Assembly: GCF_905147045.1 (NCBI RefSeq)
Contig: NC_065904.1
Location: 5,084,001-5,148,000, forward strand
Direction: 5' to 3'
Source: Nymphalis io
Lineage: Eukaryota; Arthropoda; Insecta; Lepidoptera; Nymphalidae
Length of the DNA stretch: 64,000 bases
Of this stretch, positions 22,745 to 34,700 are shown piece by piece. Under the pieces are notes generated by a model that worked only from the letters and a program-made list of their open reading frames with translations, did not search any database and was not told where the DNA came from. Position 1 is the first letter of the stretch; the number at the start of each line of letters is the position of its first letter. Position numbers and translations under genes: made by a program.

Positions 22745-25700
22745 CTAGAAGCAGTGCATTGCAGCATTGTTATCACATTACTGGTGGTAGGGCTTTGGGC
22801 ATGCTCGTCTGGTTAGGTACAACCCAGTCATCGGATATTCTATCGCAAAACAGCAGTACTTGGTATTGTTGTGTTCCGATTTGAAGGGTGAGTGAGTTAG
22901 TGTAACTACAGGCACAAGAGACATAACATTTATTACAATGCCAATGTCTATGGGGGTTTGTGACCACTTACCATCAGGTAGCCCATATGCCTACCTATAC
23001 TATATAAAAAAACATAACTCATATCCGGCTCGAAGGACTGATAACAGAAAACTTAAAAGGAAAAGTATAGCTAAAGTAAAATGCACCTCGAAATCTATTC
23101 CATAGAGAATTTTTAATGACATTTATATTCCACATTGTTTGACTATAGTAAATACGTAATACGAATCATTTTCTGTGATAAGAGTTATTTCATGCGTAGC
23201 TGACGATTTAAATAACCTATTTAAATGGCATACGTATAACAAAATGATGTAATTGTTTTTACAAGGACGTAGAACATAGGGAAACATTGGGAACGCTCAA
23301 GGTAGGGCGGTGAAGAAGCGGTTAGAATTACAGGCGGTGGGGTGCGCGGGCCGCAGCCGCGCGCCGGACTCGCTGTCGGAGTGCAGCGCGCTCGCGTCGT
23401 CGCTCGCGTCGTCCTCGTACTCTGTAATGGGCAGGTGCAGCGTTAATATCTTCTTCACCTCCGAGTCCGTCGAGCCCAAGTTGTCCGACTCTGTAACGTA
23501 ACGCAATAGTAGTTTAGACGAGAGGTACGACGATATGTGGCGTGAAGCTGCGGCGGGGCTACACGATAACGATAGTTGTGTGTTTATTTGAGTAACATGA
23601 ACAGATTTATTTGTTTATCTTAACAAATTAAATTAGTTGAGTGTGGTTTATTTAGACATAAGCTTGTTAAGAATCGAGTATATAATAGGAATTAAAAAAA
23701 AGTTGTGAAATTTTATGATGATATGATTGAGTGGATTGTATGTTAAAAAGACAGAAAATAAGCTTAAGATATTTAAGTTTCTACGTCAAAACTGTCGTTA
23801 TCGTGGTACCATTGTCACAGCGAGAAGCACGTTTAGACTGTGTGAGTAGAAAAAGATGTATGATGTGATAGTTTTTTGTTCGAGTTAATGAAATGTATCG
23901 ATGAAAATACGGTCATGATGGCTGGAAATAGAAGCTCGGGAGATGAGAGGCAGCATTCACATTTCTAAAGTCATGACAACATGAAAAGAACTATATAAAT
24001 ATAAATGAGAAATAAAAAAAATACCGAGGATAGCATTACAATACATTGTGTGCATGCTTACCTTTATAAATTACAACACCAGTTACGCTCCCATCAGGTT
24101 GCATAAAAGGCGATCATTTTGTCAAATTCATATCAATATTTAAACTTAAATGGGTTTAACTTAAGTATAGAAGGTGCATCTACGTAAAATAAACTAATGT
24201 AACTAACTACTTATATATAAGCTTTATTCAACTTGAACTGTATAAATCCATCAACACACCTTGACTTTCCGAATGCGGATCTCGGAGTCTGTTTCCTTTT
24301 CTTCTTACTTTAGTATATTCCGGTTCTTTTCCCTAATTAATAAAATTATCACATTAAATTCCTGATATAAATAAATCAACAGAAATAAAAGAAAACATAC
24401 AAAGTCAGTGATATAGGTGAAAAATATATTGTGTCTTAAAATTGAACCTTGAGGTACACCAAATATAGAAGAGAAATTTTATTAACTGGTTTTTTTTATG
24501 TAAATAAATAGTTTACCTTATATTTATCATTTTGCTTTAGGTCGTGATACACAAAGGAGCCCCTTACGGAGTGGTAGGGGCCGCTATATACGTTGCCACT
24601 GTAACTGCTTTCACTATACGCGCTTGGTTTTGTCAACTGGAACGTTGCGTAGGGACAGATGTCTTCGATATATTCTGTAATCATATCACTTAAAGTTTAT
24701 TTTCTTATTTAATATAAGTTTGATTGATTGCCTTATAGGGCTAGTAGATAAGGCCACAGATCCCGAGTTCCTGGGTTCAAATCTCAGGTCGGATAAATAA
24801 AAAAAGTTATTGGATTTTCAGAGTGAGGGAATAGTGAGTGCATATGTGTTTGCGCACACACTTGTGCACTATAATATGTCCTTCGTAGTTGGCTAATCTC
24901 TCTTGAGATTGATCGTCGTAGCCGAATCTAATGTGATGTCTACTATAGGATTTAATATTATTTAGTGCATAGATTATCTGAAAATATTTATTTTATAGGA
25001 AGACTATTCTATTTTTTCAAATCTCTGGTTAATATCACTGGGTTTTACTCAATTGTTCATTTCGACTTGAAACTATAACTGAAATTTTGTAACAGTTACC
25101 GTTAGAAGCATGTTTGTAGTGGTGTTGCGGTGCGGGGTGCTGCGCGCGCGTTGCGAGGTATTGCTGGTCGCGGTTCACTTTGTTCTGCAGCTGCGCCACT
25201 GAGGGGGACTCGCCCACGCCACTTTCCGGTTGAGCTGTTTCCGTCGGCCCTGCTTCTATTTCATTTTCTTATTAATTGCATTATTTGTGAGCATTTTTGG
25301 GACGGACGGTCTGTGTTATGTGACACATACAAAACGGGAGTATTTGAGGATGTTACAAAATATATAAACGGAAGCGAATATCACGCTGCTTTTATTTCAA
25401 ATAAATGTGCTGATCACAGATTAGGGCGAACGACGGGCGTATGATGACTAGAACGCATTTAATTATTAAATTTAAAAAAAGGTTTAATTGACAAGGGCAC
25501 AGATATTCTATAGATTTTGTAGAATTTACTGATTGTTGTTTATATTTATTAATGAATGCTATTAAGGTACTGGCGTCTAAAGTCGTAATTGAATGTTAAT
25601 AATGCGTGTGTATGTCGGCATAGCTGAAGTGCACGCACTGTTCCTCCTCACGAGCACCACGATGGCCACGAGCGCGGCGAGTACGAGCAGCGACAGCGCG

Positions 25701-28700
25701 GCCGGCAGCAGCACGCGCGCGCCGCCCAGCGAGCGCGGGCCCGCCGCCGGCACCGCCGGGGACACCTCGCCCTCCAGCACTGCTCGGCACAAACGACGCT
25801 GGTCATTGTGAGGCGTGACGAAATCATTACGATTCACAAAATCAAAAAGTTCAAAACGAAATAATATAACAAAACGGTTGGCGAATAAAACTTGGTCTTG
25901 GCATAGAAATGCCAGCGAATTAAACGTAATGGGCACTTTTTTTTTAAATGTATAGGCTAGCGCTCGACTGTTATCACACCTGATGGAAAGTGAGATACAG
26001 TCTAAGATGGAGCGCGCTTGCCTAGAAGCTCGCATCGATCCCGGCTCGACCGCGAGTGACGTTACTCGTGCGAGAGAGGTGCTTACTGCCGGTGAGCGAA
26101 TGCGTGGTGAAGTTGTAGAGCGCGAGCGCGTGTCCGGCGTTGTTGTGCGCGGTGATGCGCAGCTGGTAGTGCGTGGCGGCCGACAGCCCCGTCACGCTGA
26201 ACACGCGCTCGGTGGCCTGCACGCTGTTCGACACGAGCCGCCACTGGAACATGCGACGTAGAGGACGTTAGCGAAAGACACGAACAAAAGTTTTGAATAT
26301 TCTAGAAGAAAATTCAGAAATATTTTTTAATTGAAGAAAATGTAAATTAACTAAACAAATAGTTACATTTAAAGCTACATTTCAAACAAAGGCATATGGT
26401 TGGCGTACGAGACTTCAAAATAAAACTAGCTGAATTACTTGGCTTTAATTTTAAAATATAAATTATATTATTAAAGATTCCGAAAAATTTAACAAACAAA
26501 TTGATGCAACCTTAAAAGCACTGGGTTAAAATGTCTGCAATAATGTACTCTAACATTTAATTTTTATTAATTCACGACCTTATTTATAAACCTTGCTTAG
26601 CGAGTGATTAGTTAAACAATGATGTGTCTTCTTACGAATGTCAAATCAATAATAACAGAGTGTAAAAAACAGTGTTTAACTAAACAGTCGCTAAGTAAAG
26701 TTTATAAGTAGAATATTAATATTTTTAAATAAATTAAATTAATTCGGTAACCTGTGATTGACTTATCTCCCTGTACTCGATGACGAAGTACAGTATGCCG
26801 CATCCACCGTCACCCCAAGAGTCTAACCATACAGTTACAGTTGTCGTGTTCAACGTTATCATCTGTGAATGCTTTGGTTTCACAGGCACTAAAACAATAA
26901 GAAATGATAAAAAATATAATATAATTACTACAAATAATTTTTTTTCCTTTTGTCAGAATTTAAATATACGATTTATACTGGTGGTAGGGCTTTGGGCAAG
27001 CTCGTCTGGGTAGGTATACACCCACTCATCAGATATTCTACCGCAAAACAGCAATACTTGATATTGTTGTGTTCCGGTTTGAATGGTGAGTGAGCCAGTG
27101 TAATTACAGGCACAAGGGACGTAAACTCTTAGTTCCCAAGGTTGGTGGCGCATAGGCTATGTAAGCGATGGTTGACATTTCTTAAAATGCCAATGTCTAA
27201 GGGCGTTTGGTGACCATTTACCATCAGGTGGCCCATATGCTCGTCCACCTTCCTATTCTAAAAAAAAAAAAACGAGTGAGCCGAGATGGCCCAGTGGTAA
27301 GAACACGTGAATCTTAACTGACGATCCTGGGTTCAAGTCCCGGCAAGCACTACTGAACTTTCATGTGCTTAATTTGTATTTATAATTCATTTCGTGCTTG
27401 ACGGTGAAGGAAAACATCGTGATGCTGCATGTGTCTAATTTCATTAAAATTATGTCACGTGTGGATTCTACCAACCCGCATTGGAGCAGCGTGGTGGAAT
27501 AAGCTCTAAACCTTCTCCTCAAAAAGGGAGAGGAGGCCTTAGCCCAGCAGTGGGACATTAACAGGCTGTTACTGTTTTACTGTACTGTAGATGTCCAACT
27601 GGCAAAGGTCTCCTCTCATCTTCAGAAGGAATAAAGGTTATTTTCTCAAGCTGCTCCAATGCGGATACCATGTTCTATTCATTAAGACATTTTATACTAT
27701 TCCAGTAAAGATTTCGAAAAGCTTAATTTACGCGTTATATTTGTTCAGGGCGGTTCATTTAGTTTTTCTTACCTGTGCCTTTTGTATAGGCATGGACGAT
27801 GTCACAAGGCAACCCAGTACCGATGCGATTGAAGGCGGTGATGTAAAGCTGGTAACGCGTCCCGCACCAAAGGTTCGGCAACACGTGTTCCGAAGTACCG
27901 GCTTCGACTTGCAACTCTTCCCAGTCACCGTGTTCCCGTTTGTAGTTGATGACGTAGCCTGTGTCATTACGATGACATAATATTATTATTGTTATTATGA
28001 CATTGTGTGTTATTTGTAATAATTTCTACGATGTGTATTTGATGCTAAAGTTCTTCCAAAAATATATTAAATATTAAGTTTTGTTTCGTATTTAAAATTT
28101 TGTATTTCGCTTGAAATCTGACGAATTTATTGTATTGACACAAAATATACATATGTAAAAAAAAATACTGGTTATAAACTAAATGGTGAAGTTTGTCGAA
28201 TCATCAATTCAACTGCCAATTCCATTTAACTGTACCACGAATCCCCAGGACGTTCGGTGCACTCACCAAGTATGGGACTGCCGCCGTCCCCCTGGTCGCT
28301 CCACTGTAGATGCAGCGAGTCGGCGTAGGAGTCGACGACGGCGAGCACGGGCGGCTGCGGTGGCACCTTCACCTCCACGCCGTACGTCACCTCGTCGCGA
28401 CCGTGCGCGTTCTCCACGAGGCACGTGTAGTTGCCGCTGTCCGCGTACTGCGTCATGCTGCGGTAACATGTGATAAGTGATAGTGACATGTACGACAATA
28501 TAACAAGAAATGCGCTAAGAGAAGTGACTACTCTACGGTATCAATTTAAGATTGGTTTGGAGTTCCTCCTAATCAAATGTAGAACACAAGTACACTCTCA
28601 AAGATATAATATTATTGTTCTCATAATTCAATGGCAATCTGGCTCCAAGGGTGAGAGATCAGATATTTTGCCATAGGCTAATTGAGCCCAATATAATAAT

Positions 28701-31700
28701 ATAATATAAGTATCTACTTAACTAGCGAGGAATAAGATTGTCTTGTGCCATGTTACATAATTGTATTTAAACTATTAATTAAATTGTCTAACGTAAGTTT
28801 TCTTACTTCAATAAACGTATATTGTATTATTATGTAAAAAATGTCTCACCTGATAACAAGAGTCCCATCGTTAGTAACATTTTTCCTTAACGTAGATTCT
28901 AAGATGGCTCCGTTCATGCTCCAAGTGGTAGACGGTACGGGCACACCTACTTTGTTGCAGGATAAAGATATATTTTCCTTCCATGGTGTCACTATACTCC
29001 GACTGAATGATGTTATTCTTGCTGGCACTAAAAAAAGTCAATAATTTTCATTTTTATCAAACTGAATTTGTTAATATAATATATTTTTTGAAATATTGAA
29101 TTTTCAGCACTAATATAGTAAACCATAGTGTCTGTTTGCAATGCACTGCTGCCAAATATTTTTCTTCTCTATATTATTAATATTAACTTGGAACTGCTTG
29201 TATAATTATAGTAACTTGTTTCGATATCTCTTTCCAAGAATTAGATAAATTATTTATTAAATTTTTAGTGAAATGAGAATTACCAGTATCGGATGGTAAT
29301 ACTGTGACGACCCTAGTGGCATCTCCTTCACCAAGGCGAGTGGAAGCAGACACCCAGAATTGGTGTGTGGCTCGAGGAGGTGATCTTGCGGTTTCGTGTG
29401 ATAATGTGCTTGGTGACAGCATACGCTTGTGAGTACCTTCCTGAAATAGATAACTTGACTTAATAAGCAATTCCAAAATAAAAATGCTTTGAAGTTTTTT
29501 TGCTTAATATAATTCAAGTGTAATGTGTTTTAGATTTTAATAGTGTGAGAATAATGATTCATTTGATACTAACTTCTCTTCCATCTTCGATGACACTCAT
29601 ATACAACGTGTACCCAACTAAGACTCCATTGGGAGAAGCGGGGGGCAGCCATGACACTAAAATTTTATTTCGCGACGATACGACCGCCTTGATATCAGCC
29701 GGCGCAGATGGAACTGAGAAAAAACGTAATCGTAAAGATATTTATCATCCTCATATTTTATAAAAGGGGTTAAATTTAAAATATCTTTTAATATATGTTT
29801 TTAAGACTGATATTTATTTAATAATAATTCAAAGGCAAGCGTATGTGTTACTTGATGACTATAAAATAGAATTAGAATTTTGTGGGCCGATGTCTTCGCT
29901 TACCGTCCTCCTCTGTGTGGCAGTAGACGGGCGCGGCGCGCACGCCGTCGCCGGCCGCGGTGAAGGCGCACACCGTGACGGAGTAGTTGGTGTAGCGCCG
30001 CAGGCCAGACAGCGTCGTGTGCAGACCTGATATCTGCTTCGTCACCGCCTCCTCGCTACCTGCGGTGGAAAAATAGTGTCGGATTCAGCAAATGATCTCG
30101 AGTCTCCGGGTACGTGGAGCCGAGTATGATTTTAAAGAAACGGTGTCGCTCTTGTTGAAAACTCCTTTTTTCGATTCAGTAATCCTATTTTGTTATATTT
30201 ACAATGTCGTTTATTAAGACAATACCAAGTTTATTGTAGACAAGTATAACTTTTACTCAGTTACTAAAATATTTGATGGTCATGGTGGAAAATTTAAATC
30301 GAGTTAATATTTCTAATCAACTTACCATACCAATCGGTAACAGGGGCGTATGTAACCCGGTACCCTTGGAGTACTCCGTTCCGACCGCGCGTAGGCGGCG
30401 GCTCCCAAGTCACGCGTACAGATTGAGAGCTTAGCGCCGTGCATTGCAGAGAACCAGGTGGGAGGCTCGGAACTGAATAACATATTATATAATACATTGT
30501 ATTACATACGTGGAGTACCGGCTTAGAATAGTACTCCCCCAAATCTCATCCCATGGGTGTCGTAAGAGGCGACTGAGGGACGGGGAAAAGGGGGGATGGG
30601 CAGCAGCGTCCCCCCTCCCATAAACATCTTACCCCCCTACTGCGCTCGCCAACACGCCTGCCCAGCGCGGCGAGTATGGGCAAACCCCTCCCTTAATGGC
30701 AGATGCGCCCAAAAAAAAGACCCCCAATTACCGGCAAGCCCGCTAGGCCCGACCAAGGTAGCGGTCGCGGTATCGGCAGGGCAGGGGGTGCTAAGAATCA
30801 CCGGTTCACGGCAGGCTACCGTATTAAACGACTGAACATGGCAACGTATAATGGACGCTCGATGAGGCTGGACCATCACCTCGCCGAATTAGAAGTAGAG
30901 TCATATAAATTGGCATATACTGGGGTTATCTGAAGTCCGAAGACAGGGGGAGGACACGATAACTCTAGAGTCCGGTAACTTACTCTACTTCCGCGAAGGT
31001 GATAACCTCTCCCAGGGTGGTGTCGGTTTTCTAGTCAAAAAGGATCTCATTAGCAGCATTGTGGAAATCAGTAGTGTATCAAACCGGGTAGCGTACCTTG
31101 TCCTAAAACTTTCCGACAGGTACTCCCTGAAGGTCGTACAGGTATATGCGCCAACTTCGACATACTCTGATGATGTGGTCGAAGCGATGTACGAGGACAT
31201 CGCAAAGGCCCTCAACGACACCTCGAAGGCAGACTACAATGTTGTTATGGGAGACTTTAATGCTAAAGTGGGAGTACAAGATAGCGGTGAATCGAAAGTC
31301 GGACCTTACGGCTTGGGCTGCAGAAATCACAGGGGGCAAATGCTGGTAAACTTTCTCGAAGCGCAGGGGCTTTTTTTGATGAATTCTTTCTTTCAAAAGA
31401 AGCCTCAGAGGAGGTGGACCTGGCGAAGCCCCGATAACGTGACAAGGAACGAGATAGACTTTATCATTTCGAATAAAAGGCACATATTTAGAGATATTTC
31501 AGTGATCAACAAGTTTAATACCGGAAGTGATCACCGCTTGGTTCGAGGCACTCTAAATATCGACTTAAAAGCCGAAAGATCGAGAATGATGAGGTCTACT
31601 CTCCGACCTACCATGCTCCAAGCTGCTCAAGGCTCCGAAAAGTTCCAAATGGAACTTCAAAATCAATTCACCGCGTTGGAAACCATAAGCAGCATTGATG

Positions 31701-34700
31701 AGAGAACCGACACGCTGGTCAAAATACTGCAAAACACATCCCGCAAGTGTTTTCCGCCACAGAGAAGAGACAACGCACCAAAACTCTCTGCTGAGACACG
31801 CGACGTGATCTCCGGAACTCCAATACCCGTGCCATCAAGGCTGCGATTGAGCAAAATCGGGGATCGAAAGTGTTCGCTCGCAAGTTTGGGAGGCCGCGTC
31901 TGACAAAACTTAAAACTGAAAATGTTGGAAGTCGTTACCTCTAGGCCTGAGATTGTCGGAGAAGTAGAGAGGTTTTATGGGCAGTTGTTCTCTTCAAGAT
32001 CGGATAAACCCGTGGGAATCAGTATTGATGACCAGCGCGCCCCTCTTATGCGCCATTACTCCGGGGAGCTCCCGGTCGTTGACCAAGGAGAGATTAGGTC
32101 GGCTCTAGAACAGCTTAAAAACAACAAAGCTCCGGGAGATGACGGAATCACAACAGAGTTGCTTAAGGCAGGCGGGACTCCGGTCCTGAAAGAGCTAGCA
32201 AGCCTCTTTAATTCCGTCATCCAACATGGCAAGACCCCGGAAACGTGGAGCGGGAGTGAGGTGGTACTGTTTTTCAAGAAAGGTGATAAAACCCTCTTGA
32301 AAAACTACAGACCAATCTCCCTCCTGAGTCACGTGTATAAGCTGTTCTCAAGAGTCGTCACGAACCGTCTCGCCAGACGACTTGACGAGTTCCAGCCCCC
32401 AGAGCAAGCCGGCTTTCGATCAGGCTACAGCACCGTGGACCACATCCATACTGTTCGGCAGATTGTGCAGAAGACCGAAGAGTACAATCAGCCGCTGTGT
32501 ATGGCATTTGTGGACTACGAGAAAGCCTTCGACTCCATCGAAACCTGGGCAGTGCTCGACTCATTGCAGAGATGTCATATCGATTGGAGATATATCGAGG
32601 TACTGAGATGTCTGTACAACGCCGCTACAATGACTGTCCACATCCAGGACTGTAAGACGAAGGCGATCCAACTGCGCAGAGGGGTGAGACAGGGGGATGT
32701 AATATCCCCGAAACTGTTCACCAACGCGTTGGAAGACGTTTTCAAAACGCTGGATTGGACTAGGTATGGAGTCAATGTAAACGGCGAGTACATCTCACAC
32801 CTTCGATTTGCCGACGATATCGTCATCATAGCAGAGTCGCTGGAACAACTCACCGAAATGCTGCGTAGCCTAGGCGAGTCTTCCCGGCGTGTCGGTCTCG
32901 GTATGAACTTGGACAAGACCAAGGTCATGTTCAATAGGCATGTCGTGCCGGGACCGATATACGTCGAGGGGAAACCTCTCGAAGTTGTTAGTGAATATAA
33001 CTACCTAGGACAGATAATACAAGTCGGTAGGAACAACTTCGAGAAGGAAGCCGATCGAAGAATTCGCTTGGGATGGGCAGCATTTGGCAACCTTCGTCAA
33101 GTCCTCAAGTCGTCTATACCGCAATGTTTGAAGACGAAAGTCTTCAACCAATGCGTCTTACCTGCCATGACATACGGTGCCGAAACGTGGACACTAACTG
33201 CGGGACTAGTCCACAAATTCAAAGTCGCTCAGCGTGCTATGGAGCGAGCTATGCTCGGAGTATCTTTGAAGGATAAGATCAGAAATGAGATTATCCGGAA
33301 AAGAACCGGAGTCACCGACATAGCTTGCAAAATTAGCAGGCTGAAGTGGCAGTGGGCTGGTCACGTATGTCGTAGGACCGATGGCCGTTGGAACAGACGA
33401 GTCCTAGAGTGGAGACCGCGAATCGGCAAGCGCAGCGTAGGGCGCCCTCCAGCCAGGTGGACCGACGACCTTAAGAAGGTGGCGGGCACCAACTGGATGC
33501 GGAAGGCGGAGGACAGGGAGCTTTGGCGCACCTTGGGAGAGGCCTATGTTCAGCAGTGGACAACGATTGGCTGTTGATTGATTGATAATACATTGCATAC
33601 AAGCTTAAAAAATATCTATGATCATTTATCAAGATACAAAGTAATACAATGAGTAAAGTCTGTGGAATCTGCTCACCATCTTCCATGGTGGTGGCAGTGG
33701 TGGGCGGTGAGGCAGGCCCGGCGCCGCGGCTGTTGTAGGCCTGCACCACAACGGCGTAGGCGGCGTGCTTCTGCAGCCCCGCCAGCGCCGTGCGCGCGCG
33801 CGCCGTGCCCGCGCCCTCCACCGTGCGCACGGTGTACGCCGCGCCGCCCGGCCCGCTCGCGCTCAGCGCCGTGCTGTTGCTGTTGAGCTGTGACCCTCGG
33901 TTAGTTAATGCCTTTCTGGTCGAATTTTAGCTGCGAATCTCTATTGCTACTGCTTAGGAGATATTATAATACAAAGGTATGTAGGCCCTACACGTTCCTA
34001 GTCCGACGGCAATCTATCACGACTGGAGAGAGGTTAGATCCCGAAATAACAGCCTCTCGAAAAGAATTTTATTTTAAGAAAGTGACCACGATGAAGATTT
34101 TTTGGTGAAACTAGTTTTGGGTATGCGATTATTAAATAATTTTTAGTATTAATTTAATTGCGTTAGTTTTCGTTTAGGTACGTTACTAAGAGAATTCTTA
34201 AACTTACTTCTTGAAATCCTACGTAGTATCCTAAAATATTTCCATTCCAAAGATCCCGTTGGGGCGGATCCCAACTCACTGTGAGTTCTGTTGAACTTTT
34301 TGCTTCAACACGAACGTCTAAGGGTGGACCGCTTGGTACTGAAACATAGAAATATATTTTTATATAGAGTAGGAAGGCGGACGAGCATATGGGCCACCTG
34401 ATGGTAAATGGTCACCAACGCCCATAGACATTGGCATTGTAAGAAATGTTAACCATCGCTTACGTCACCAATCAAATGTTATATCCCTTGTGCCTGTAAT
34501 TATTATTAATTATGTATTAATTAAATATTCATTTTATTCTACTAATGTAAACTATTTTTGGGAAAATTTTATTGATAATATTATCATTATTTTATCCGTT
34601 TCGGTTTAATCATTATTAAAATTTAACAGTATCGAAGTTGAGTAATTATATTATAAAACATATAAGTTAAAAGAGTTTTTATTTAAGCCGAGGTGGCTGA

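Larger units (their letters stand above)
30489..33595 (+). mobile_element. RTE-type non-LTR retrotransposon, frameshifted, with target-site duplication
   Basis: The element spans 30500-33584, flanked by direct repeats ATAATACATTG (30489-30499 and 33585-33595). A G/C-rich 5' leader precedes an AP-endonuclease region (starts MATYNGRS near 30838; GDFNAKVG near 31248; SDHRLVRG near 31532) and a reverse transcriptase region with the FADD catalytic box at 32807-32818 and the C-terminal AGHVCRRTDGRWNRR segment. The 3' end is a TTGATTGATTG run rather than poly(A), as expected for RTE elements. The frame changes three times, near 30900, 31815 and 31925, so it is not autonomous. It is antisense in the Dscam-family intron between 30472 and 33677. 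Good terminal duplication and nearly full length suggest a fairly recent insertion. Confidence 0.9.

Noticed and set aside
25593..26261. Plus-strand ORFs over the Dscam transmembrane and FN3-6 exons
   Set aside because: Antisense shadows of GC-rich exons; the minus strand has the domain content and splice sites.
31061..33577. Active retrotransposon protein genes
   Set aside because: The endonuclease and RT parts lie in different frames with stops between, so an intact polyprotein is not encoded as the sequence stands.
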